A DNA stretch of 7,413 bases. Source: an uncultured Opitutia bacterium. Its GTDB lineage: Bacteria > Verrucomicrobiota > Verrucomicrobiia > Opitutales > Opitutaceae. Numbering within the stretch: the first letter of the stretch is position 1; every line of letters starts with the position of its first letter. Where the stretch lies: contig CAJAFD010000508.1 in the NCBI GenBank assembly GCA_903938935.1, forward strand, positions 1 to 7,413, written 5' to 3'. A program made the position numbers and the translations under genes. This document shows positions 1-6,201 of the stretch, in pieces. The notes under the pieces were generated by a model. The model had not been told where the DNA came from and did not search any database. It was given only the letters and a program-made list of their open reading frames with translations.

Positions 1-173
1 GGATCATAAAATACCGCGACACTCACATAGGCCGGCACCACATCCAAGACACCTGCCACTTGGGCTGTGACGAGCGCTCGCGTCCAAGAGGAGACCCGCG
101 AAAGCACGTCCGCGTTCGAGTCCACCGCAAAGGTTACGACTAGGGCGGCATCGCCCAGCGGCTCGATGGTCAT
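1..173 (-). CDS. pxpB: 5-oxoprolinase subunit PxpB / KipI family, N-terminal fragment (runs off left edge)
   Basis: This is an open reading frame on the minus strand. It starts at ATG 173-171 and is still open at base 1, giving 57 codons plus two bases. The peptide begins MTIEPLGDAALVVTF and continues to GVLDVVPAYVSVAVFYDP. The PLGDxALVVxF start and the GVLDVVPAYxSxxVxYD block, about 40 residues later, are the usual N-terminal pattern of the PxpB/KipI (allophanate hydrolase subunit 1-like) family. PxpB works with PxpA and PxpC in ATP-dependent cleavage of 5-oxoproline to glutamate; in Bacillus, KipI inhibits the sporulation kinase KinA. The start is well bounded because an in-frame TGA lies 12 bases upstream (185-183). 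No strong SD precedes it. The rest of the gene, and any pxpC or pxpA partner, lies outside the window. Only the N-terminal quarter or so is visible, so the family is fairly sure but the exact function is less so. Confidence 0.8.
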   Translation of the reverse strand, partial: MTIEPLGDAALVVTFAVDSNADVLSRVSSWTRALVTAQVAGVLDVVPAYVSVAVFYD

Positions 174-205
174 ATGTTGATCTCAACCTAGCAGACGCCC
201 GACAC

Positions 206-234
206 AAAATAAAAAACCGCAACGCTTCCGGCAC
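206..234 (-). promoter_or_regulatory. weak candidate promoter for pxpB
   Basis: Read on the minus strand, GTGCCG (234-229) and TATTTT (211-206) are 17 bases apart. They match the sigma70 consensus at 3 of 6 and 4 of 6 positions. The -10 lies in the only AT-rich patch of the divergent intergenic region and would place the transcript start about 25 bases before the pxpB ATG. The match is weak and this is only a suggestion. I saw no convincing promoter for the plus-strand gene in the same region. Confidence 0.2.
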
Positions 235-297
235 CACGACGTCACATTACGAGACTTGCACCGCTTACGAGATGAACCACGTTTATTTTTCCTAATT

Positions 298-1122
298 ATG
301 TATAGCATGCGTGCCCTTCATCGCTGGCTTGTGACCGCGGCCACTTGCCTCGGATTGGGTCACGCAGTGATGGCGCATCCCGGAACCGACGTGGCCATCG
401 TTGATCTCACCGCACTCATTGGCTCCTCGCCGGAAAGCGCAGAACTTCGCCTGCGACGCGCGACGTGTTACGTCGAACATCAACGCTGGTCCGAAGCGGC
501 CGCCGATATCGATCACGCGGCGAAGCTCTCGCCCGCGCATCCCGACCTAGCGCTGGCCCGAGCGGAGTATTTTCTCGCGCGCAATGAACCCCTCGCGTCC
601 ATCAACGCGCTCGCCTCTCATCTCGTTTCCCATCCCGCGGACTCCGCCGCCCGCATCCTCCGCGCCCGCGCGCGCGCGCGTAGCGGCGACCCCGTCGGCG
701 CCCAAAGCGATTTTCAACTCGCGCTGCGCCACCTCCCAGAACCCAAGCCCGAACTCTGGCTCGAGGCCAATGCCCTCATCACCGATCCGGCCACGGCCCT
801 CGCTGATCTCGAGACTGGCCTCACCCGTCTCGGCCCCGTGCCCGCGCTCGAGGAACGCGCCCTCAAACTCGAACTCCAACTCGATCGTATCGAGTCCGCC
901 CTCCAACGCCTCACGCGCCTCGCCGCCCAAGCCGAACGACCCGAAACTTATCACCACCGCCGCGGCGATATTTTAGTTCAAGCCCACCGATTCTCCGAAG
1001 CACGTCGCGCTTACGCTGAAGCCCTCGCGGCTATTGATCGTCTACCGGACTGGCTTCGCCGCAGCGAACCCACCCAACAACTCATCGCCCAACTCACTCC
1101 CCTCGCTACCACTCCACTTTAA
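298..1122 (+). CDS. exported tetratricopeptide-repeat protein
   Basis: A 274-residue protein with an N-terminal signal peptide: a basic n-region (MRALHR), a hydrophobic stretch (LVTAATCLGLGH) and a likely cleavage after VMA, before HPG, at about residue 26. The mature part is nearly all helical TPR-like repeats. I place clear ones at about residues 48-81, 82-115 and 116-150 and again at about 182-215 and 216-249, with a more degenerate stretch between. They show the typical A/G-8, Y/L-11 and A-20 pattern, for example RRGDILVQAHRFSEARRAYA. TPRs are protein-binding scaffolds; no catalytic domain is visible. I chose ATG 298. ATG 307 gives an equally good signal peptide, while an upstream TTG at 256 would add an unlikely charged extension. 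No SD is seen at any of them. The gene ends 6 bases before a metallophosphatase gene, so the two are probably one transcript and both act outside the cytoplasm. The partner of the repeats is unknown. Confidence 0.85.
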   Translation: MYSMRALHRWLVTAATCLGLGHAVMAHPGTDVAIVDLTALIGSSPESAELRLRRATCYVEHQRWSEAAADIDHAAKLSPAHPDLALARAEYFLARNEPLASINALASHLVSHPADSAARILRARARARSGDPVGAQSDFQLALRHLPEPKPELWLEANALITDPATALADLETGLTRLGPVPALEERALKLELQLDRIESALQRLTRLAAQAERPETYHHRRGDILVQAHRFSEARRAYAEALAAIDRLPDWLRRSEPTQQLIAQLTPLATTPL

Positions 1123-1128
1123 TTCTCC

Positions 1129-2454
1129 ATGAAATTCCCCTCATTCCTCCTTTTGCTCGCTTTCATCGCCGCCCCCGCTGCGCACGCCGCTACCACGATT
1201 CTCCGCGGGCCCTACCTCCAACTCGCTACTCCTACCAGTATGGTCGTCCGCTGGCGCACCGATAGCACCGAACCTTCGAGCGTGCGCTACGGTCTCGCCG
1301 CCAATCAACTCACGCTGACCGCCAAGTCCGAAGGCATCAGCACCGAACACGTCGTTCAACTCACCAAGCTTCAACCCAACACGCGCTATTATTACGCCCC
1401 AGTAAGCGGCAACGACAAACCCGCCAAACCGGGCGCAGAAGACGGCCCACCCTCGGCACTCGTCAGCAGCTTTGTGACCCCACCGGTCACCGGCCCCGCG
1501 CAACCCACCCGTGTCTGGGTCCTCGGCGATCCGGGCACCAAAACTCCCGCGCAAATCGCCGTCCGCGACGCCTACTATAAATTTAACGGCACCCGCACCA
1601 CCGACCTCTGGCTCATGCTCGGCGACAACGCCTACCCCGACGGCACCGATGCCGAATATCAAAAAGCTGTTTTTGAAATGTATCCCAGTATGCTGCGCAC
1701 CGCTCCGCTCTGGCCCACGCTCGGCAACCACGACGGCCGAAGCGCCAACTCACTCACTCAATCCGGCGTATACTACGACATCTTCAGCCTGCCCACGATG
1801 GGTCAAGCCGGCGGCGTCCCCTCCGGCACTGAGGCTTATTATTCCTTCGATCACGCCAACATCCACTTCATCTGCCTCGATTCCAACGATAGCCCGCGCG
1901 ACGCCGACGGTGCCATGGCCCAGTGGCTCCGCGCCGACCTCGCAGCGACCACCCGCGACTGGATCGTCGCCTTCTTCCATCATCCCACCTACACCAAAGG
2001 CACTCACGACTCCGATAAAGACACCGACTCCGGCGGCCGCATGAACGACATGCGGGCCAATTTCCTACCCATTCTTGAGGCTGGTGGAGTTGATCTTATT
2101 CTCACCGGTCATTCGCATAATTACGAACGCTCCCACTTTATCGACGGACATTACGGTAAAAGCCAAACTTGGGAACCCCGCTACATCCTCCAAGCCCGCG
2201 ACGGCCGCCCCGAAGGCCAAGGCGCCTACACCAAACCCCGCGCCCGCACCCCGCACGCCGGCGAAATCTCCGTCGTTACCGGCAGCGCTGGCCACGCTAG
2301 CTCGACCCCTATCCCACTGAATCACCCCGCCATGTGGATATCCCTCAACGAAGCCGGCTCCTCCATTATCGACATTGACGGGCTCAAACTCAATTTCACC
2401 TTCCTGCACGAAAACGGCTCCATCCGCGATACGTTTACAATAGAGAAAAAATAA
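1129..2454 (+). CDS. secreted purple-acid-phosphatase-like metallophosphatase
   Basis: A 441-residue protein with a signal peptide (hydrophobic core FLLLLAFIAA, probable cleavage after AHA at residue 20). Residues about 24-118 (RGPYLQL, then MVVRWRT, then LQPNTRYYY) match the fibronectin-III-like N-terminal domain of purple acid phosphatases. Residues about 126-400 are a calcineurin-type metallophosphoesterase domain with all five PAP motifs in order: GDPG (D134), GDNAY (D166, Y169), GNHD (N200, H201), FFHHP (H284) and GHSHNYER (H328, H330). H293 sits where PAPs have a substrate-binding histidine. The D166/Y169 spacing supports the tyrosine-containing dinuclear PAP site rather than a generic metallophosphatase. 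Expected activity is hydrolysis of phosphomonoesters outside the cytoplasm; the real substrate is unknown. The gene follows the TPR gene after 6 bases with no SD, which suggests coupling or SD-independent initiation. The catalytic set looks intact. Confidence 0.92.
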   Translation: MKFPSFLLLLAFIAAPAAHAATTILRGPYLQLATPTSMVVRWRTDSTEPSSVRYGLAANQLTLTAKSEGISTEHVVQLTKLQPNTRYYYAPVSGNDKPAKPGAEDGPPSALVSSFVTPPVTGPAQPTRVWVLGDPGTKTPAQIAVRDAYYKFNGTRTTDLWLMLGDNAYPDGTDAEYQKAVFEMYPSMLRTAPLWPTLGNHDGRSANSLTQSGVYYDIFSLPTMGQAGGVPSGTEAYYSFDHANIHFICLDSNDSPRDADGAMAQWLRADLAATTRDWIVAFFHHPTYTKGTHDSDKDTDSGGRMNDMRANFLPILEAGGVDLILTGHSHNYERSHFIDGHYGKSQTWEPRYILQARDGRPEGQGAYTKPRARTPHAGEISVVTGSAGHASSTPIPLNHPAMWISLNEAGSSIIDIDGLKLNFTFLHENGSIRDTFTIEKK

Positions 2455-2557
2455 CGGTCGTGCCAGGACGTAGGCTCGCAGCCGCCGCAGAATCCGCACC
2501 GATTATCGCTGGGTTAGAGTTGAATTTTTGCCACGCTGGAGGATAATCGAAACCTCC
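2455..2557. other. intergenic spacer between phosphatase and lipoprotein genes
   Basis: 103 non-coding bases separate the two plus-strand units. I see no hairpin followed by a T-run, so no recognisable intrinsic terminator for the phosphatase transcript. The right end carries a sigma70-like sequence and an SD-containing inverted repeat, which are listed separately. Confidence 0.6.
2520..2547 (+). promoter_or_regulatory. candidate sigma70-type promoter of the lipoprotein-resB-ccsA unit
   Basis: TTGAAT (2520-2525) and GATAAT (2542-2547) are 16 bases apart. They match the -35 consensus at 4 of 6 positions and the -10 consensus at 5 of 6. This is the best promoter-like match I found ahead of a gene. 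A start about 7 bases after the -10 would fall near base 2554, leaving almost no leader before ATG 2558. The transcript would then be nearly leaderless and would lack the GGAGG at 2538-2542. Either the promoter or the SD may therefore be a chance match. Confidence 0.35.
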
Positions 2558-2558
2558 A
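2537..2558 (+). promoter_or_regulatory. inverted repeat pairing the GGAGG SD-like site with bases at the start codon
   Basis: TGGAGG (2537-2542) is the exact inverse complement of CCTCCA (2553-2558), with a 10-base loop. The left arm holds GGAGG, the only strong SD-like sequence before any start in the window. It lies 15 bases before the ATG, longer than the usual spacing. The right arm includes the A of ATG 2558. In RNA the 6-bp stem would either hide the SD or shorten its effective distance. Such short repeats can arise by chance. Confidence 0.3.
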
Positions 2559-3175
2559 TGAGCCACCGCCTGCTCCCTTTAGTTGTCCTCACCGCACTTG
2601 GGTTGACCTCCTGCCGCGATCCGCAAATCAGCACCTATCGCGTACCCAAGGAAAAATCCCCCGCCATGACCGCCACTCCAGCGGCCGCCGCCAGCGCCCC
2701 CGGCGCCACCATGGCCAACACCCCTGTGACCACGGCCGAAGGCCCCGGCCTCAGCTGGAGCGCACCCGCTCACTGGACCGCCAAACCCGCCTCCGCCATG
2801 CGCAAAGGCAGCTACGCGATCACCGATGATTCCGGCGAACCCGCCGATCTTTCAATCACGGCCTTCCCCGGCGACGTCGGCGGCGATCTCGCCAACGTCA
2901 ACCGCTGGCGCAGCCAACTCCAACTCCCCCCGCTCGCTGCCACCGAGCTCGCCAGCGCTACGGCGCACCTCGACGTCAACGGCCTCCATCTAACCACCGT
3001 CGATTTCACGGGCGGTCCGACGGCCAAACCGCAACGCGTCCTCGGCGCCATCATTCCCGTCGGCAACGCCACTTGGTTTTTCAAACTCACCGGCCCTGCC
3101 GCTCTCGTCGCGCGTGAACAAGCCGCCTTCGCCTCATTCCTCCAAACCATCCGCGCCCCTCGCCCCACGTCATGA
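2558..3175 (+). CDS. lipoprotein of unknown function, first gene of the cytochrome c biogenesis unit
   Basis: A 205-residue protein. The start at ATG 2558 is fixed by a textbook lipoprotein signal: a short basic n-region (MSHR), hydrophobic LLPLVVLTALG and lipobox LTSC with C19 as the acylation site. A TTG at 2528 in the same frame would only add ten residues before it. Residues about 20-62 are a low-complexity Ala/Pro/Thr linker. Residues about 63-200 look like one folded domain, beginning GLSWSAPAHW, with ITAFPGDVGG in the middle, NATWFFKLTG later and an amphipathic end (FASFLQTIR). The general look recalls small PsbP/DcrB-like domains, but I do not recognise a family with confidence. There is no CXXCH or other cofactor motif. 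Its stop overlaps the resB start (ATGA), so translation is coupled. This suggests, without proving, an envelope-side accessory role in cytochrome c maturation. Confidence 0.75.
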   Translation: MSHRLLPLVVLTALGLTSCRDPQISTYRVPKEKSPAMTATPAAAASAPGATMANTPVTTAEGPGLSWSAPAHWTAKPASAMRKGSYAITDDSGEPADLSITAFPGDVGGDLANVNRWRSQLQLPPLAATELASATAHLDVNGLHLTTVDFTGGPTAKPQRVLGAIIPVGNATWFFKLTGPAALVAREQAAFASFLQTIRAPRPTS

Positions 3176-4344
3176 GCAACCTCATCTGCCAATTCCGCGA
3201 CTTCTTTGTCTCGTTGAAGCTCACGGTCGTCCTGATCGCATTATCGATCGTCCTCATCTTCGCCGCTACCCTCGATCAGGTGAATCTTGGTATCTGGGCC
3301 GTCCAACAAAAATACTTTCACTCACTCTTTGTCCTGTGGCGCATCGGCGACATACCGGTGCCCATCTTTCCCGGCGGTTACCTCATCGGCGGATTCCTTC
3401 TCACTAACCTCATCGCCGCTCAAGTCTACCGCTTCAAACTCACCGCCAAAAAATCCGGCATCTGGCTAACCCACATCGGCTTCATTCTTCTGCTCATCGG
3501 AGAACTTATCACCGGGCTCTGGCAGGAAGAGTTTGCTCTCCGCCTCGATGAAGGTGAAACCAAAAATTACTCCGAAAGCTACCGCTCCAACGAACTCGCG
3601 ATCACCGAAACCACGGACCCGAAATTCGACGACGTCGTAGCCATACCCGAAAAATTCGTCGCGCGCGGGGAAGCCATCCAACAAGGCAAACTTCCTTTCC
3701 GCGTGGTCCCCAAGATTTATTACCCCAACGCCGCCCTCGCCGCCCGCGACGCCACTACTCCCGGGGTCGCCCCCACCCCCGCGACGACCGGCATTGGCCT
3801 CCAAGCCACCGCGACTCCGCTCCCCCTCACCTATAAACAAAACGAGCGCAACGCTCCCGCTGCCTACATCGAACTCGCCGGTCCCGCGGGCCCCATCGGC
3901 ACGTGGCTCGTCTCGGCCGACCCTCGTTTTCCACCGCAAAGCTTCGAATACGCCGGACGCACCTGGAAAATCGCCTTCCGCTTCGAACGCAGTTATAAAC
4001 CCTATTCGCTCACGCTGCTCAAATTTTCCCACGACCGCTACGCCGGCACCGAAATCCCGAAAAACTTCTCGAGCCGCATCCGCCTGAATTCGCCCGATGG
4101 CCGAGACGACCGCGAGGTTCTCATCTACATGAACAACCCGCTGCGCTACGCCGGACTCACGTTCTACCAAGCCGGCTTTGAAAACGACGACAAGACGACC
4201 ATCCTCCAAGTCGTTCGTAATCCCAGCTGGCAACTCCCGTACATCTCCTGCTCGCTCATGACGCTGGGTCTCATCGTGCAATTTGGCATCCACCTCGTCG
4301 CGTTCATCGCCCGCCGCCGTACCCTACCCTCCGCCGTCGTATGA
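3172..4344 (+). CDS. resB: cytochrome c biogenesis protein ResB (Ccs1-like)
   Basis: A 390-residue membrane protein. Hydrophobic segments lie at about residues 15-33, 66-86 and 97-117, followed by a large extracytoplasmic domain (about 118-355) and a last membrane helix (about 357-380) ending in RRR. Family hallmarks are SLKLTVVLIALSIVLIFAATL at the start, LTHIGFILLLIGELI in helix 3, LDEGETKNYSES just after it, and NNPLRYAGLTFYQAGF at 321-336 near the last helix. H101 in helix 3 sits where System II proteins have a transmembrane heme-ligand histidine; H374 lies in the last helix. ResB partners CcsA to export heme and attach it to apocytochrome c outside the cytoplasmic membrane. An Ala/Pro/Thr-rich stretch (about 189-218) interrupts the soluble domain. 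The ATG overlaps the lipoprotein stop and the TGA overlaps the ccsA ATG. No SD is visible, which fits translational coupling. The gene appears intact. Confidence 0.92.
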   Translation: MSNLICQFRDFFVSLKLTVVLIALSIVLIFAATLDQVNLGIWAVQQKYFHSLFVLWRIGDIPVPIFPGGYLIGGFLLTNLIAAQVYRFKLTAKKSGIWLTHIGFILLLIGELITGLWQEEFALRLDEGETKNYSESYRSNELAITETTDPKFDDVVAIPEKFVARGEAIQQGKLPFRVVPKIYYPNAALAARDATTPGVAPTPATTGIGLQATATPLPLTYKQNERNAPAAYIELAGPAGPIGTWLVSADPRFPPQSFEYAGRTWKIAFRFERSYKPYSLTLLKFSHDRYAGTEIPKNFSSRIRLNSPDGRDDREVLIYMNNPLRYAGLTFYQAGFENDDKTTILQVVRNPSWQLPYISCSLMTLGLIVQFGIHLVAFIARRRTLPSAVV

Positions 4345-6188
4345 AAAAATTTATCCCGCTCCTCGTCCTGCTGCTCGGCGCGCTCTATCTCGGCAGTACC
4401 CTATTACCCCCCCGCGAGAGCTCGGTTTTCGACCTCGCCGGTTTTGGCCGACTGCCGATCTTGGCCAACGGGCGCCTCAAACCGCTCGATACCGTCGCGC
4501 GCAATTCCCTCCTTCTGTTTCAAGGCCGACAAACCGTCGTCACACCAGCCGGTGTCAAAGTGTCACCAACCGAATGGTTGCTCGACGTCTATTTCCATTC
4601 CGACGCCGCTGATCGCTACCGCACGTTTGAAGTCGTTCACCCCGATCTGCTCGCCCTCCTCGACCTCAAAGCGGAAGACGGCGACGGCAAAAAACGTTTC
4701 TCTTATTTAGAGATCAGCAAAAAAATCCCCGAGCTTGAGCGCCAAGCTCGCCTCGCGGGCCCCATCGAATCTGCCGTCCGCACTCCGTTTCAAAAATCCG
4801 TGATGCAGCTCTATGGTGCGCTCGTGCAGTATCAACGCCTCAAACACACCCTCGCTCCGCCCACGACCGAAGATTTCCTCGCCGAACTTCTGCGCTTCCA
4901 AAAACTTCTCCCCACCGGAGTCGCCGCCGTCCGCGCCAAACAAGCTGGTCAACCTCACGACGAAGCCACGGCCAAGGCCATGATCGAGCTCGGCCAGCGT
5001 TACCTGTTCATGTCCGAGACGACCAACTTCCTAGCAATTCCGCCCACCCCAGAAGTTGCCGAAGACACCGCGTGGCAGACCACTGGCCAATCGCTTCTTA
5101 GCGCGTTCCAACGCGGCTCCGTCGATTCTAGCGTCCTCGCCTACGCCGGCCTCGGTTACGCCTGGCGCCAGCGTCAACCCGAACAATTCAACAAACTGGT
5201 CGAACTCTATCACGCACAAATCGCCAAACGATTCGCCGCCCAACTCACGAAATCAGACACCGAAGCCCGCTTCAATGCCGCCGCACCATTTTACAGCAGC
5301 ATGTCGCTTTACGTGGGCGCATTATTGATCGCCATTTTCTCTTGGTTGAAATGGCCCGAGATCCTTGGACGCTCCTCCTTCTATCTGATCCTTCTCGCCT
5401 GGCTCGCCACCACGGCGGGCATCGCTACACGCATGTGGATCGAAGGTCGCCCGCCTGTGACCAACCTCTATTCCTCCGCGTTGTTCGTGGGCTGGGGCTC
5501 CGTCGGGCTCTGTCTCATCCTCGAAGCCATCTTCAAAAACGCCATCGGCAGCGTCGCCGCCGGCCTCACCGGTTTCGCCACCTTGCTCATCGCCCATCAC
5601 CTCTCGCTGACCGGCGACACCCTCGAGATGATGCGCGCCGTGCTCGACTCCAACTTCTGGTTGGCGACCCATGTCGTCATCGTGACCATCGGTTACTCGG
5701 CCACCTTCCTCGCCGGCTTCCTCGCGATCATTTACATTTTACGCGGTGGATTCACCCGCTCCCTCGACAAAGCCAGCGCCGAAGCCCTCGTGCGCATGGT
5801 TTACGGCATCATTTGTTTCGGGACACTCTTCAGCTTTGTCGGCACCGTCCTCGGCGGCATCTGGGCCGACCAATCTTGGGGTCGCTTCTGGGGCTGGGAC
5901 CCGAAGGAAAATGGCGCCCTCATCATCGTGCTGTGGAACGCCCTGATTCTGCACGCCCGCTGGGGTGGCCTCATCAAAGCCCGCGGCCTCATGGCGCTTG
6001 CCGTCTTCGGCAACGTCGTCACGAGCTGGAGCTGGTTTGGCACCAACATGCTTGGCGTCGGACTCCACAGCTACGGCTTCACCGATTCGGCGTTTATGGC
6101 GCTCACGATGTTTGTCGCCAGCCAACTCGCCTTGATCGCCCTCGCCGTTCGTCCTTTGACGAAGTGGCGCAGCTTTCAATCAGAGTAA
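4341..6188 (+). CDS. ccsA: cytochrome c biogenesis protein CcsA (ResC-like) with long N-terminal extracytoplasmic domain
   Basis: A 615-residue protein, about twice the size of a minimal CcsA. Residues 4-22 form one membrane helix. Residues about 23-318 are a soluble, presumably extracytoplasmic, domain that starts with LPILANGRLKPLDTVARNS, a motif I associate with long CcsA/CcsBA proteins of Bacteroidota, Planctomycetota and Verrucomicrobiota. From about 319 there are eight or nine membrane helices. The heme-handling WWD motif is at 513-523 (WGRFWGWDPKE). It is flanked by H444 and H576, the expected external heme-ligand histidines, with H538 in between as the likely membrane histidine. All the expected catalytic features are present. 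With ResB it forms the System II heme exporter and cytochrome c synthase. The ATG overlaps the resB stop (ATGA) with no SD, so it is probably coupled. The gene converges with recN, leaving 13 bases between the two stops. Confidence 0.95.
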   Translation: MKKFIPLLVLLLGALYLGSTLLPPRESSVFDLAGFGRLPILANGRLKPLDTVARNSLLLFQGRQTVVTPAGVKVSPTEWLLDVYFHSDAADRYRTFEVVHPDLLALLDLKAEDGDGKKRFSYLEISKKIPELERQARLAGPIESAVRTPFQKSVMQLYGALVQYQRLKHTLAPPTTEDFLAELLRFQKLLPTGVAAVRAKQAGQPHDEATAKAMIELGQRYLFMSETTNFLAIPPTPEVAEDTAWQTTGQSLLSAFQRGSVDSSVLAYAGLGYAWRQRQPEQFNKLVELYHAQIAKRFAAQLTKSDTEARFNAAAPFYSSMSLYVGALLIAIFSWLKWPEILGRSSFYLILLAWLATTAGIATRMWIEGRPPVTNLYSSALFVGWGSVGLCLILEAIFKNAIGSVAAGLTGFATLLIAHHLSLTGDTLEMMRAVLDSNFWLATHVVIVTIGYSATFLAGFLAIIYILRGGFTRSLDKASAEALVRMVYGIICFGTLFSFVGTVLGGIWADQSWGRFWGWDPKENGALIIVLWNALILHARWGGLIKARGLMALAVFGNVVTSWSWFGTNMLGVGLHSYGFTDSAFMALTMFVASQLALIALAVRPLTKWRSFQSE

Positions 6189-6201
6189 CGCGCACCGTCG
6201 A

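Noticed and set aside
4..237. 77-codon minus-strand frame at the left end
   Set aside because: It overlaps the recognisable pxpB start in another frame, is rich in Arg, Cys and Gly with no family look, and extends into the AT-rich intergenic patch.
256..297. TTG at 256 as the start of the TPR gene
   Set aside because: It would add a charged 14-residue extension ahead of a good signal peptide, and it has no SD.
667..678. (CG)6 alternating tract, possible Z-DNA
   Set aside because: It lies in the TPR gene and encodes Arg-Ala codons in a GC-rich genome, so it is expected by composition.
3466..4293. 275-codon minus-strand frame opposite resB
   Set aside because: Its Gly/Val/Glu-rich composition mirrors the resB codon bias and it has no recognisable motif; resB is clearly the real gene.
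4407..4413. Run of seven C near the ccsA start, possible phase-variable tract
   Set aside because: It is short, encodes normal residues (LLPPRE) and the gene is in frame; a core heme-handling gene is an unlikely target for phase variation.
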